A stretch of DNA of 6,655 bases from an uncultured Lachnospiraceae bacterium. Lineage in GTDB: Bacteria > Bacillota_A > Clostridia > Lachnospirales > Lachnospiraceae. The stretch spans positions 1 through 6,655 of the forward strand of contig CADBNA010000434.1 in the NCBI GenBank assembly GCA_902795835.1, read 5' to 3'. This document shows positions 5,701 through 6,655 of this stretch, piece by piece. The position numbers were made by a program, and so were the translations under genes. The notes beneath the pieces are model-generated. The model did not search any database. It was given only the letters and a program-made list of their open reading frames with translations, and had not been told where the DNA came from. The stretch's first letter is position 1. The number at the start of each line of letters is the position of its first letter.

Positions 5701-6486
5701 ATGAAGAGATTTTTACAAAAATGGCTTGAAAAATGCACGCTGTCCGGATTTACAGTTGTCACTGCATTCCTGATCGCCGCACTTATCGTAATTCATATTC
5801 CCCAGGATGGATTTATCCCTGAGGAAGCCGGACGGCTGGATGTTGCCGTGCCGGTCCGGGATCTCAATGCGCCTTATGACAACGTGATCCCATGGGCAGA
5901 CGGAAACGGCTTCAATTGCGTGATCATAGACACAGCAGATGTGGATCCTGATGATTACGCGGGACTTCTCCTCCCGGGAGGGGAGGATGTGGATCCGGCT
6001 TTTTACGGAAAGAAAAGGCTTCCGACGAATACCCTCATCCATCCGGAATTCGACAGGATGGAGATGGAGCTGGTTCATAAGTTTGCGGCTGCCGGCAAAC
6101 CCATTCTGGGAATCTGCCGGGGGTGCGAAGTGATCAATGTCGCTCTGGGAGGAACCCTGGAACAGCATATTCCCGGCAAGCACACCAAAAACAGAGAACT
6201 CACGATCGGAACCGATGACTGGCTCTACGGTTACATAGCGAATAATACAGAGGTGTATCATATTCATCATCAGTGCGTGGAGGAACTGGGAGAAGGTCTG
6301 ACAGCCACGGAATGGGACGCTGAGGATAAGCGTATAGAGGGGTTCTGTCATGAATATCTGCCTATATACGGCATCCAGTGGCATCCCGAGTACTCGGATG
6401 ATGCCGGAAGAATAACAATGGCACTGTTCCGTTACATATGCTATAAGTACATGAATGACTTTCAACAGAGCAGTGAAAATATTTAA
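5701..6486 (+). CDS. Membrane-anchored gamma-glutamyl hydrolase type enzyme (peptidase C26, PuuD-like)
   Basis: Class-I glutamine-amidotransferase-fold hydrolase, 261 residues. C26 enzymes cleave gamma-glutamyl bonds (for example gamma-Glu-GABA in PuuD, folate polyglutamates in GGH). Seen: LLLPGGEDVDPAFYG (89-103), nucleophile Cys139 in ILGICRGCEVINVALGGTL, His190 in HIHHQ, and the His228/Glu230 pair in GIQWHPEY. The usual Gln after CRGx is Glu here (CRGCE). Unusually, about 45 residues precede the domain: basic MKRFLQKWLEK, then a hydrophobic stretch at about 14-33, then IPQDGFIPEE. By the positive-inside rule the enzyme would face outside. An in-frame stop at 5674 and no earlier start fix ATG 5701 as the first option, but the nearest purine-rich site (5678-5683) is 17 nt away. 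A shorter start would remove the anchor. The substrate is unknown. Confidence 0.85.
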   Translation: MKRFLQKWLEKCTLSGFTVVTAFLIAALIVIHIPQDGFIPEEAGRLDVAVPVRDLNAPYDNVIPWADGNGFNCVIIDTADVDPDDYAGLLLPGGEDVDPAFYGKKRLPTNTLIHPEFDRMEMELVHKFAAAGKPILGICRGCEVINVALGGTLEQHIPGKHTKNRELTIGTDDWLYGYIANNTEVYHIHHQCVEELGEGLTATEWDAEDKRIEGFCHEYLPIYGIQWHPEYSDDAGRITMALFRYICYKYMNDFQQSSENI

Positions 6487-6538
6487 TACAATTAAATTCA
6501 AAAAAGACCTTGACTTTACCAGAAAGCGATGATATTCT
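6481..6538 (+). promoter_or_regulatory. Strong sigma-A promoter with UP-like tract, probably of a ribosomal RNA operon
   Basis: TTGACT (6510-6515), a 17-nt spacer and TATTCT (6533-6538) form a near-consensus promoter. An AT-rich tract (6481-6508) directly upstream resembles a UP element and begins within the last codons of the preceding gene. The predicted start is at about 6545. Together with the leader that follows, this is typical of rrn promoters in Firmicutes. Confidence 0.75.
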
Positions 6539-6544
6539 AAGTGA

Positions 6545-6655
6545 GCTGTCGCGGAGAACACCGCAGCAGACAGCAACCGAACCATGACAACTGAACAGTA
6601 AAACACATCCTCGAAAGTTCACAAAAGTTAAATTTTTGTTTGAACGATCGAAAGG
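6545..6655 (+). ncRNA. Leader of a ribosomal RNA operon (16S gene would lie beyond the window)
   Basis: At the predicted transcript start, GCTGTC-GCGG (6545-6554) pairs with CCGC (6561-6564) and GACAGC (6569-6574), with a 4-nt bulge. TGACAACTGAACA (6585-6597) resembles the boxA antitermination element of Firmicutes rrn leaders. A further hairpin is GTTC-ACAAAA (6617-6626) with TTTTGT and GAAC (6634-6645). No coding potential was seen. The 16S sequence is not reached, so the assignment rests on the leader pattern; a tRNA operon remains possible. Confidence 0.65.

Noticed and set aside
5499..5729. 76-codon plus-strand frame between the ATPase and the C26 gene
   Set aside because: It has no ribosome binding site, crosses the intrinsic terminator at 5598-5628 and overlaps the C26 start. 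Its repeat-like beginning is explained by the 24-bp tandem repeat.

Overview
The window looks like chromosomal DNA from a Gram-positive member of the Clostridia, most likely a Lachnospiraceae-type gut anaerobe. The grounds are a murT-gatD pair (lipid II amidation, a Gram-positive trait), strong AGGAGG-type ribosome binding sites, a canonical sigma-A promoter with a Firmicutes-style ribosomal RNA leader at the right edge, and the character of the proteins. This placement is inferred from sequence character; no database was searched. All convincing protein genes lie on the plus strand.

Region 1 (1-2072): a 5'-truncated murT followed by gatD with an ATGA overlap. The two subunits form the enzyme that amidates the D-glutamate of lipid II to D-isoglutamine. 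A terminator-like hairpin overlaps the end of gatD.

Region 2 (2073-5434): a complete polar-amino-acid ABC importer. It has a promoter overlapped by a large imperfect dyad, then a short cysteine-rich ORF with an ideal ribosome binding site. These are followed by a solute-binding protein, two tightly packed permeases and an ATPase. The binding protein resembles the cysteine-binding branch of family 3. It contains no cysteine at all and so has no lipobox, whereas the 42-residue ORF upstream has five cysteines. Together these suggest a cysteine/cystine importer controlled by a cysteine-sensing leader peptide and an operator-binding repressor. Two hairpins separate the binding-protein gene from the permease genes and could set a higher expression level for the binding protein.

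Region 3 (5435-5700): a noncoding stretch with three degenerate 24-bp tandem repeats, a TGGACA/TATAAT promoter candidate, a small hairpin and a clear intrinsic terminator.

Region 4 (5701-6486): a class-I glutamine-amidotransferase-fold hydrolase (peptidase C26, gamma-glutamyl hydrolase type) with an N-terminal membrane anchor. The anchor would place the catalytic domain outside the cell, where it might release amino acids or thiol peptides from gamma-glutamyl compounds for uptake.

Region 5 (6487-6655): an AT-rich UP-like tract, a strong sigma-A promoter, a GC-rich hairpin at the predicted transcript start and a boxA-like element. This is read as the leader of a ribosomal RNA operon whose 16S gene would begin beyond the window.
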